This document shows positions 1-5,023 of a stretch of DNA of 6,882 nt, one piece after another. The notes below the pieces were generated by a model. The model did no database searches. It was not told the DNA's origin and was given only the letters and a program-made list of their open reading frames with translations. Source of the DNA: Syntrophorhabdaceae bacterium (lineage in GTDB: Bacteria; Desulfobacterota; Syntrophorhabdia; Syntrophorhabdales; Syntrophorhabdaceae); contig JAOAFK010000020.1 of the NCBI GenBank assembly GCA_026416315.1, forward strand, positions 1 to 6,882. Direction: 5' to 3'. The position numbers were made by a program, and so were the translations under genes. Positions within the stretch are counted from its first letter, which is position 1; every line of letters starts with the position of its first letter.

Positions 1-1
1 A

Positions 2-223
2 CTTGAAGGTATTGTCCTCGGATTTATAGTGGATTCAGTATCAGAGGTATTGAGGATTCCAAGCAGCACCATTGAGCCACCTCCATCAATCATAAGGGGT
101 ATTGAATCAGAGTTTATAGAAGGCGTGGGAAAACTTGAGGATAGACTTCTTATACTTTTAGAACTAAAGAAGATTTTTTCCACAGCAGAGCATAAAACTA
201 TAGAAGAGATGGAGCTTAATTAA
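2..223 (+). CDS. cheW: CheW chemotaxis coupling protein, C-terminal part (5' end outside window)
   Basis: This is an open frame from the window edge with 73 residues before the TAA stop. CheW is the cytoplasmic adaptor that joins chemoreceptors to the histidine kinase CheA. The visible part carries the typical end of the CheW-like fold: a beta strand reading GFIVDSVSEVLRIP (residues 7-20 of the fragment), the following IEPPP loop, and the closing block EFIEGVGKLEDRLLILLELKKIF. A short charged tail follows. The GTG at 29 lies inside the conserved strand, so it is not the start; the gene begins upstream of the window. The gene ends 52 bases before the next one. A CheA C-terminal CheW-like domain is the main alternative, but the frame ending right after the fold fits free-standing CheW. 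Confidence 0.9.
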   Translation, partial: LEGIVLGFIVDSVSEVLRIPSSTIEPPPSIIRGIESEFIEGVGKLEDRLLILLELKKIFSTAEHKTIEEMELN

Positions 224-236
224 AATGGAGTAAACA

Positions 237-252
237 AGGCATATAAATTGCA
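237..252 (+). promoter_or_regulatory. Sigma-54-type promoter before the 78-residue gene
   Basis: AGGCAT (237-242) and TTGCA (248-252) match the -24/-12 pattern TGGCAY-N5-TTGCW, with GG at 238-239 and GC at 250-251. The GG-to-GC spacing is the same as at the two other sigma-54-like sites in this window. The only departure from the core is A for T at the first position. The predicted transcript start is near 263, about 13 bases before the ATG at 276 and just before the Shine-Dalgarno GAGG. Confidence 0.65.
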
Positions 253-275
253 ATTATTAATATTGAGGAACCAAC

Positions 276-512
276 ATGAAAGAATTATTCGACATAAACC
301 TCTTATCTGAGATAAAAGGTCTTGATAAAAAATTATCCATTTCTAAAGAGCAGTTAAAATTAAGACGCCAGATACAGGAAGGCCAGAAATATAAAGGAGG
401 CGGTCAGGGCAAATCAGACCAGCATTCTAAAAATCAAGAGGAAAAAACAAAAGAAAATGTGAAAAAGGTGAAAGATAAAGAAGGCCATATTTCTATAGAT
501 ATTACTGCGTGA
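276..512 (+). CDS. Small charged protein of unknown function in the flagellar regulon
   Basis: I do not recognise this 78-residue protein. The start has GAGG at 265-268, seven bases before the ATG. The N-terminal third (residues 1-36) looks like an amphipathic helix with regular Leu/Ile spacing. A Gly-rich break at about 41-45 is followed by a Lys/Glu/Gln-rich, probably disordered stretch (46-69). The protein ends in a short beta-like tail, HISIDITA. There is no signal peptide, no membrane segment and no Cys. It stands alone between cheW and the flgF operon, with a sigma-54-like promoter at 237-252 of the same type as those before flgF and flgJ, so a role in motility is likely but not shown. 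It could be a small export substrate, a chaperone or a regulator; the sequence does not decide. Confidence 0.72.
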   Translation: MKELFDINLLSEIKGLDKKLSISKEQLKLRRQIQEGQKYKGGGQGKSDQHSKNQEEKTKENVKKVKDKEGHISIDITA

Positions 513-520
513 AAAAAATA

Positions 521-549
521 CCTATTAGGAAAATTTTTCCTACCTAATA
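521..549 (+). repeat. A+T-rich inverted repeat after the 78-residue gene, possible weak terminator
   Basis: TATTAGG (523-529) pairs with CCTAATA (543-549). A competing inner pairing is TAGGAA (526-531) with TTCCTA (537-542). It lies just after the stop at 512, where a terminator would be expected. On the + strand the stem is followed by seven A then TTTT (556-559), not a clean U tract. Read on the - strand, the stem is followed by GGTA and seven T, which looks better. Termination of the small gene here is plausible but weak. Confidence 0.35.
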
Positions 550-572
550 AAAAAATTTTCAGAGGTTATTTG

Positions 573-591
573 ATTCTTTTAGTCAAAGAAT
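573..591. promoter_or_regulatory. Interrupted palindrome upstream of the flgF promoter, possible activator site
   Basis: ATTCTTT (573-579) and AAAGAAT (585-591) form a perfect 7-base dyad with a 5-base spacer. Its centre is about 135 bases before the predicted flgF transcript start. Sigma-54 promoters need an upstream-bound AAA+ activator, and binding sites commonly sit at about this distance. In A+T-rich DNA such dyads also arise by chance, and no similar copy was found before the other two sigma-54-like promoters. Confidence 0.25.
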
Positions 592-625
592 ATCCTATAA
601 AGTGAACTTAATCCTTATAAAATAA

Positions 626-640
626 GCCATTAAATATGGC
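626..640. promoter_or_regulatory. Second palindrome upstream of the flgF promoter, possible activator site
   Basis: GCCAT (626-630) and ATGGC (636-640) form a dyad with spacer TAAAT. Outer arms AATAA (621-625) and TTATT (645-649) extend it after a mismatch. Its centre is about 84 bases before the predicted flgF transcript start, and about 51 bases (near five helical turns) from the dyad at 573-591. The two dyads do not share a sequence, so they need not bind the same protein. Confidence 0.22.
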
Positions 641-690
641 GAATTTATTAAGACCTAATATGTTTTATCAAAAGGTATATTCATATTTTA

Positions 691-706
691 TGGCATGCAT
701 ATTGCA
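691..706 (+). promoter_or_regulatory. Sigma-54-type promoter of the flgF operon
   Basis: TGGCAT (691-696) and TTGCA (702-706) match TGGCAY-N5-TTGCW, with GG at 692-693 and GC at 704-705. No alternative promoter of comparable quality was seen in the 211-base gap before flgF. Counting from the -12 element puts the transcript start near 717, only about 7 bases before the flgF ATG. It would drive flgF-flgG-flgA-flgH-flgI. Confidence 0.8.
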
Positions 707-723
707 AAAATTAATAAAGAGCC

Positions 724-1452
724 ATGTTAAAGGGAATTTATAGAACAATCACAGGAAAGGCAGTGACAGAGAGAAGGATGGAGATGGTGGCAAACAACAT
801 TGCCAACAGTCTTACAGCAGGGTATAAGGCATCAAGACCCGTATTTAAACTCATAGATGATATACCGGGTTCAGAGGCAGAGAAGACAGTTTCACAAAAA
901 GGAAATGCATACACACTATCATCATTTATAAATTTTTCAGAAGGGGTGCTTGTTGAAACAGGAAATACCCTCGATTTAGGTATTCAAGGCGATGGTTTTT
1001 TTGTTGTTTTAGTGAACGGGAAAAATATGTATACGAGAAATGGCCAGTTTACGCTAAATCACGAAAAAAAGCTCGTTACAATGGATGGCAGACCTGTTTT
1101 AGGCGAAGGCGGGGAAATAACAATCGATGGCGCAGATATCAAGATAGAATCAGACGGCACTATCTATGTGGATAAAAAATTTGTAGACAAAATAAGGGTG
1201 GTCACATTTGAGGACACATCGAAATTAAAAAATTATGGAAGAAGTTTGTTTATGAAATCTGATGAAAGGGTAGTTGAGAAAGCACCTGAAAATTATATAG
1301 TGAAACAGGGTAGTTATGAATCATCGAATGTGGATGTTATAAAAGAGATGGTAGAGATGGTATCTGCACTTAGAGCTTATGAATCCTATACAAAAGTAGA
1401 TCAGTTCTTTAGTGAGATGATGACTAAACTCATAAATTTAGGAAGGATGTAG
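724..1452 (+). CDS. flgF: Proximal rod protein FlgF
   Basis: FlgF is one of the axial proteins of the flagellar rod, exported by the flagellar type III apparatus and assembled in the periplasm. The 242-residue product has the family layout. An N-terminal helix MLKGIY... runs into the rod-hook signature ANNIAN (residues 23-28). A central beta domain holds LDLGIQGDGFFVV and YTRNGQF. The C-terminal helix holds SSNVDVIKEMVEMVSALRAYES. Length is near the usual 240-250. The bases after ANNIAN read SLTAGYK where most relatives have VNTxGFK, a mild divergence. The start at 724 is fixed by the conserved MLKGIY. Only a poor Shine-Dalgarno (AAGAG, 717-721) precedes it, and the ATG at 778 would remove the assembly helix. 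FlgG follows after nine bases. The C-terminal methionine codon and TAG merge into the flgG ribosome site. Confidence 0.96.
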   Translation: MLKGIYRTITGKAVTERRMEMVANNIANSLTAGYKASRPVFKLIDDIPGSEAEKTVSQKGNAYTLSSFINFSEGVLVETGNTLDLGIQGDGFFVVLVNGKNMYTRNGQFTLNHEKKLVTMDGRPVLGEGGEITIDGADIKIESDGTIYVDKKFVDKIRVVTFEDTSKLKNYGRSLFMKSDERVVEKAPENYIVKQGSYESSNVDVIKEMVEMVSALRAYESYTKVDQFFSEMMTKLINLGRM

Positions 1453-1461
1453 GAGGTTTTT

Positions 1462-2250
1462 ATGATTAGGGCACTATGGACAGCAGGCACTGGCATGAAT
1501 GTTCAGCAGATAAATCTTGATATCATTGCCAATAACATTGCCAATGTGAATACAAACGGGTTTAAGAAGAGCAGGGCAGATTTTCAGGACCTCATGTACC
1601 AGACATTAAGACTTCAGGGTATAAAGACGGGTGAAGGGAACCAGGTTCCCACAGGGATTGAAATAGGACACGGTGCAATGCTTGCAGCGGTTCAAAAGGT
1701 ATTCATGCAGGGTGATTTTCAGGAAACTCAGAACGAACTCGACCTTGCCATTGAAGGAAATGGATTTCTGACAGTTATTCTACCTACAGGTGAAAAAGGC
1801 TATACACGTGCTGGGTCGCTTAAGCGAGATTCAGATGGAAAGATCGTCACTTCAGATGGCTATCCTCTTGAGCCAAGCATCACCATTCCGAACAACACCA
1901 TATCCATATCAATAAGACCAAATGGAATAGTTTCAGCAAAGATAGCCGGGCAATCAGAGCCACAGCAGTTAGGAACCATTGAGCTTGCCATGTTTCCAAA
2001 TCCATCAGGGTTAAAGGCAATGGGCAAAAGTATTTATATGGAGACAGATGCAAGTGGTTCTCCTATCACAGGAAAACCCGGGGAGAATGGTCTTGGCACA
2101 ATCCTTCAGGGATTTCTTGAGATGTCCAATGTGAATGTCATGCAGGAAATGATCAATCTTATTGTTGGTCAAAGGGCCTATGAGGTGAATTCAAAGGCAA
2201 TTCAAGCTGCTGATGAAATGCTTCAGATGGCAAATAATGTAAGGAGATAG
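1462..2250 (+). CDS. flgG: Distal rod protein FlgG
   Basis: FlgG forms the distal rod, the drive shaft that passes through the P and L rings and joins the hook. The 262-residue product matches the usual length of about 260. It begins MIRALWTAGTGM and carries ANNIANVNTNGFKK at residues 23-36. The central domain includes ELDLAIEGNGFL and GYTRAGSL. The C-terminal helix VNVMQEMINLIVGQRAYE...ADEMLQMANNVRR (224-262) is nearly diagnostic of FlgG rather than FlgF. AGGAGG at 1451-1456 overlaps the flgF stop and lies five bases before the ATG, so translation is probably coupled to flgF. flgA begins two bases after the stop. FlgF and FlgG are paralogues sharing the N- and C-terminal helices that stack in the rod core. 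Confidence 0.98.
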   Translation: MIRALWTAGTGMNVQQINLDIIANNIANVNTNGFKKSRADFQDLMYQTLRLQGIKTGEGNQVPTGIEIGHGAMLAAVQKVFMQGDFQETQNELDLAIEGNGFLTVILPTGEKGYTRAGSLKRDSDGKIVTSDGYPLEPSITIPNNTISISIRPNGIVSAKIAGQSEPQQLGTIELAMFPNPSGLKAMGKSIYMETDASGSPITGKPGENGLGTILQGFLEMSNVNVMQEMINLIVGQRAYEVNSKAIQAADEMLQMANNVRR

Positions 2251-2252
2251 AG

Positions 2253-2972
2253 ATGGCTAAATTTGAAAGGTTAAAAAACCCAAAAACCTTTCTTTTGATC
2301 CTTGTATGTACATTTTTATTACCTTTGTCAGGTATATGTAATGATGGGAAATATGGAAACGGAGAAACAAAGATCATAGACTTTATAAACAGCTATTACA
2401 CCAAAAAAGAAGATATAAACATCACATTGAATAATAGACCCTCTGCCTTAAATGAAAAAGATATAAAGATAAAAAACATTACTTTTGTGAAGCTGCCGGA
2501 TTCAAATGGGAATGGAATCTGTGTAGTAGAAGTGATGGATAAGAGAAATTTGACAAGAAATCTCTTTGTTCCGTTTAAGGTTACCCAGAAAAAAAGGATT
2601 TATGTTTTAAAAGAAGATATGAAAAAGGGTGAGATTATAACAGAGGATAAGGTCACTGTGAGGGAAATAATTTTCAATGAAGACAAAAAGGATTATCCAT
2701 CAGAAATAGATGATGTTGTGGGGAAGATGCTCAAAAGGGATCTAAGTGCAAATACCGTAATTACAAAGGGTATATTGGAAGACTATTTTGTTATAAAAAG
2801 AAATGACATAGTAAGCATTGTACTGGAAAATAAAAAGCTCATGGTAAAGACAAAGGGAAGGGCAATTGATAGAGGTAGAATTGGAGATGTCATAAGAGTC
2901 AAAAATTTGACTTCTCAAAGGGAGATTCTTGGCAGGGTTACAGGTAGTGGAATTGTACATGTGGATATGTAG
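2253..2972 (+). CDS. flgA: Flagellar P-ring assembly chaperone FlgA
   Basis: FlgA is a periplasmic chaperone needed to assemble FlgI into the P ring. The 239-residue product starts with a Sec signal: basic residues to K11, then a hydrophobic run TFLLILVCTFLLPLSG (12-27). Cleavage is likely near 29-32. The N-terminal half is poorly conserved. The C-terminal half is the SAF-type chaperone domain, with RIYVLKEDMKKGEIITEDKV at about 115-134. VGKMLKRDLSANTVIT (156-171) follows, and the closing block KGRAIDRGRIGDVIRVKNL leads to SQREILGRVTGSGIVHV. AAGGAG (2241-2246) lies inside the end of flgG, six bases before the ATG. Placement directly between flgG and flgH/flgI fits its role. A Cys at 29 ends the hydrophobic run, but the context is a poor lipobox, so I treat it as a soluble periplasmic protein. 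Confidence 0.92.
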   Translation: MAKFERLKNPKTFLLILVCTFLLPLSGICNDGKYGNGETKIIDFINSYYTKKEDINITLNNRPSALNEKDIKIKNITFVKLPDSNGNGICVVEVMDKRNLTRNLFVPFKVTQKKRIYVLKEDMKKGEIITEDKVTVREIIFNEDKKDYPSEIDDVVGKMLKRDLSANTVITKGILEDYFVIKRNDIVSIVLENKKLMVKTKGRAIDRGRIGDVIRVKNLTSQREILGRVTGSGIVHVDM

Positions 2973-2982
2973 GAGGTAAATA

Positions 2983-3705
2983 ATGAGGATGAGCCTTTTT
3001 TTAAAGATACTTTTTATATCCATATGCATTTTTTCTTCAGGGTGTAATACGACAAATTATACGAGTAGGATTAAAGGTGAAGAGTTTGTAATTGATAATG
3101 CATTCAAGTATGAGGAAAAACAGAAAGAGATAAAACTAATAAAAACAGGAACGATATGGCCTGGTGAAAGAAGTTCAAACAACTTTTTCTCTGATGGAAG
3201 GGCAGCACGGATAGGTGATATCCTGACTATAAAGATTGTAGAGGCTACAAAATCCAATGAAAAGGCAACAACAGATTTAAAAAGGACAGGTGCCAATGTG
3301 AACCTCGGCATACCCAATTTCTTGGGCATCGAATACAATCAAGGTGGAAGAGGCTTTATAAGCCCTGATAAGCTTGTGACAGCCACAACGAAGAATGATT
3401 TTAAGGGTGAGGGCGAAACTGTGCGGGATGGGTCAATTGTTGCAACAATTTCAGCAAAGGTTGTAGATGTGATGCCCAATGGAAATCTTGCCATAGAAGG
3501 GAAAAGGGATATAACATTAAACAACGAGAGAAAAGAAATGCTGTTTCAGGGATTGGTGAGGCCAAAAGATATTGCAAGTGACAATTCGGTCTTTTCAACC
3601 CAGGTGGCAGATGCAAAGATCATCCTTGCTGGCGTAGGGGTTATATCTGAAAAACAGTCTCCAGGCTGGTTTGCAAGGATTCTTGACCTGTTATGGCCTT
3701 TTTAA
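2983..3705 (+). CDS. flgH: Flagellar L-ring protein FlgH (lipoprotein)
   Basis: FlgH is the outer-membrane lipoprotein that forms the L ring around the distal rod. The 240-residue product has a short lipoprotein signal, MRMSLFLKILFISICIFSSGC, with the modified Cys at residue 21. The lipobox SSGC has Ser at -3 instead of the usual Leu. The mature part shows the family blocks GTIWPGERSSNNFFSDGRA (56-74), RIGDILTIKIVEATKSNEKA (76-95), GEGETVRDGSIVATISAKV (142-160), and NGNLAIEGKRDI (166-177). The closing block AGVGVISEKQSPGWFARI leads to DLLWPF (235-240). AGGAGG (2971-2976) overlaps the flgA stop, six bases before the ATG. A second ATG at 2989 would put that site too far away. Its presence shows the cell has an outer membrane. 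Confidence 0.97.
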   Translation: MRMSLFLKILFISICIFSSGCNTTNYTSRIKGEEFVIDNAFKYEEKQKEIKLIKTGTIWPGERSSNNFFSDGRAARIGDILTIKIVEATKSNEKATTDLKRTGANVNLGIPNFLGIEYNQGGRGFISPDKLVTATTKNDFKGEGETVRDGSIVATISAKVVDVMPNGNLAIEGKRDITLNNERKEMLFQGLVRPKDIASDNSVFSTQVADAKIILAGVGVISEKQSPGWFARILDLLWPF

Positions 3706-3715
3706 TTTTAATGTA

Positions 3716-3721
3716 TGAGGT
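3716..3721 (+). promoter_or_regulatory. Ribosome binding site that sets the flgI start at 3727
   Basis: TGAGGT (3716-3721) has its GAGG core six bases before the ATG at 3727. The upstream in-frame ATG at 3715 overlaps this site and has only A+T-rich sequence before it, with no Shine-Dalgarno. The downstream ATG is therefore the better start. Confidence 0.6.
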
Positions 3722-3726
3722 TAGTC

Positions 3727-4884
3727 ATGTTTGAATTAAAGAAAAAATCAATTTTTAAGGGCATTAGAATAAAACTCGGTGGTTTTAGCCTTTTATGGTT
3801 TATGTTTGCGCTGTTATTTATGGCATTATCTCCTCAAACATCCTTTTCCACAAGGATAAAGGAGATTGCATACATAGACGGGATAAGAAACAATCAACTA
3901 ATTGGCTATGGGATTGTTATAGGTTTAAATGGTACAGGGGATAAGGCAAATACGGTATTTACAAACCAATCCCTTGCCAACATGTTAGAAAAGATGGGTA
4001 TAAAAGTTGATCCCAATGCAACAAAGGTGAAAAATGTTGCTGCCGTGATGGTAACGGCAAATCTGCCACCTTTCAGCAAAGTTGGTTCAACCATTGATGT
4101 CACAGTATCTTCTATAGGTGATGCTACAAGCTTAACGGGTGGTGTGCTCCTTATGACGCCTCTTAGGGGTGCAGACGGTGAGGTCTATGCTGTAGCTCAA
4201 GGTGCCCTTATAGTGGGTGGTTTTTCCGTTGGCGGTGCTGGTGCTACTGTGCAGAAAAACCATACAACAGTGGCAAGGATACCTAACGGTGCAACTATAG
4301 AAAGGGAGATAGGTTATGAGTTTGTAAAAAGAGATTCTATAATTATCTCCCTTAAAACACATGATTTTACCACTGCAAGAAGAATCGAAGAACGTATTAA
4401 TTCCCTATACAACGATATTTCTCATGCAAAGGATGCAGGGACAATCTATGTAAAGATTCCTGATAATATGAAAGAAAATCCTGTTAAGTTTTTATCCCTT
4501 ATAGAAAACCTTGATGTAAAGCCAGACTCAGTGGCAAAGATAGTGGTAGACGAGAAGACAGGAACCATTGTGATAGGGGAAAATGTGCGCATATCTACCG
4601 TTGCCATATCTCAGGGTAATATAAGTGTTATGGTAAAAGAGGACTTTAAGGTAAGCCAGCCTTTACCTTTTGCACCTCCTGGTGCCCAGACCGTTGTGAC
4701 CCCTGATACAAGGATAAGGGCAGAGGAGGATAAGGGTAAGTTATTTATAGTGGAAGGGGATCTAACAATAAAAGAACTTGTTAATGCATTAAATGCCATC
4801 GGTGTATCTACACGAGAGATGATATCAATACTTCAGACTATAAAGGCAGCTGGTGCACTCCATGCAGAATTAGAAATTATATAA
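3727..4884 (+). CDS. flgI: Flagellar P-ring protein FlgI
   Basis: FlgI forms the periplasmic P ring that surrounds the rod at the peptidoglycan layer. From the ATG at 3727 the product is 385 residues; the ATG at 3715 would add four. A long basic N-region (to about residue 17) and a hydrophobic run (18-34) form a Sec signal, with likely cleavage near SFS-T at 41/42. The mature start RIKEIAYIDGIRNNQLIGYG leads to IVIGLNGTGD, ending at residue 72, and is the family hallmark. It is followed by TNQSLANMLEKMGI, NVAAVMVTANLP, GSTIDVTVSSIGDA, GGVLLMTPLRGADG and VAQGALIVGG. The C-terminal block ELVNALNAIGVSTREMISIL runs on to QTIKAAGALHAELEII. Length is slightly above the usual 365-375 because of the extended signal. 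It is the last gene before a 139-base gap and probably ends the rod/ring operon. Confidence 0.97.
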   Translation: MFELKKKSIFKGIRIKLGGFSLLWFMFALLFMALSPQTSFSTRIKEIAYIDGIRNNQLIGYGIVIGLNGTGDKANTVFTNQSLANMLEKMGIKVDPNATKVKNVAAVMVTANLPPFSKVGSTIDVTVSSIGDATSLTGGVLLMTPLRGADGEVYAVAQGALIVGGFSVGGAGATVQKNHTTVARIPNGATIEREIGYEFVKRDSIIISLKTHDFTTARRIEERINSLYNDISHAKDAGTIYVKIPDNMKENPVKFLSLIENLDVKPDSVAKIVVDEKTGTIVIGENVRISTVAISQGNISVMVKEDFKVSQPLPFAPPGAQTVVTPDTRIRAEEDKGKLFIVEGDLTIKELVNALNAIGVSTREMISILQTIKAAGALHAELEII

Positions 4885-4905
4885 GGGCATAGGTATGAGA
4901 CATGA

Positions 4906-4932
4906 TAAAGTTTATAGGTATTATGGCAATTT
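4906..4932 (+). promoter_or_regulatory. Weak sigma-28-like site in the flgI-flgJ gap
   Basis: TAAAGTTT (4906-4913) is an exact match to the flagellar sigma-28 -35 element. After exactly 11 bases comes GGCAATTT (4925-4932), which matches the -10 consensus GCCGATAA at only 4 of 8 positions. It lies 21 bases after flgI and upstream of the sigma-54-like site. It could add late expression of flgJ, but the poor -10 makes chance likely. Confidence 0.25.
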
Positions 4933-4956
4933 CCAAAATAGAACAAAAAAATTAAA

Positions 4957-4969
4957 AGCCCATGGGGCT
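4957..4969. repeat. Short G+C-rich hairpin in the flgI-flgJ gap
   Basis: AGCCC (4957-4961) and GGGCT (4965-4969) can pair with a three-base loop. No T run follows on the + strand, so it is not a convincing terminator for flgI. On the - strand it would be followed by a T-rich run (complement of 4944-4956). The sigma-54-like promoter begins one base after it. Confidence 0.35.
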
Positions 4970-4970
4970 C

Positions 4971-4986
4971 TGGCATCGTGTTTGCA
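4971..4986 (+). promoter_or_regulatory. Sigma-54-type promoter of flgJ-flgM-flgN-flgK
   Basis: TGGCAT (4971-4976) and TTGCA (4982-4986) match TGGCAY-N5-TTGCW, with GG at 4972-4973 and GC at 4984-4985. The predicted start is near 4997, giving a leader of about 27 bases before the flgJ ATG at 5024 that includes the Shine-Dalgarno at 5011-5016. It splits the cluster into a rod/ring operon and a rod-cap/hook-junction operon. Confidence 0.78.
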
Positions 4987-5010
4987 TAATTTATAGAAGA
5001 AAAAATAATG

Positions 5011-5016
5011 AGGGGG
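5011..5016 (+). promoter_or_regulatory. Ribosome binding site that sets the flgJ start at 5024
   Basis: AGGGGG (5011-5016) lies seven bases before the ATG at 5024 and only four before the in-frame TTG at 5021. Spacing and codon choice both favour the ATG. Confidence 0.65.
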
Positions 5017-5023
5017 CATATTG

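Noticed and set aside
523..559. A strong rho-independent terminator after the 78-residue gene
   Set aside because: The stem is A+T rich and followed by A then only four T on the + strand, so it was listed only as an inverted repeat with low confidence.
598..624. Sigma-28-like TAAAGTGA in the gap before flgF
   Set aside because: At the required 11-base spacing the -10 position reads ATAAAATA, which does not match GCCGATAA.
636..743. A 35-codon + strand frame before flgF, starting MANLLRPNMF
   Set aside because: It lacks a Shine-Dalgarno, contains the flgF promoter and runs out of frame into flgF.
788..804. Sigma-54-like TGGCAA...TTGCC inside flgF
   Set aside because: The GG-to-GC spacing is one base too long, and the bases encode the conserved VANNIAN signature.
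4895..4996. A 33-codon + strand frame in the flgI-flgJ gap, starting MRHDKVYRYYG
   Set aside because: It has no properly spaced ribosome site, no recognisable features, and it runs through the sigma-54-like promoter. It is best read as a chance frame.
5021..5023. TTG as the flgJ start codon
   Set aside because: It is only four bases from the AGGGGG ribosome site, while the next codon is an ATG at ideal spacing.
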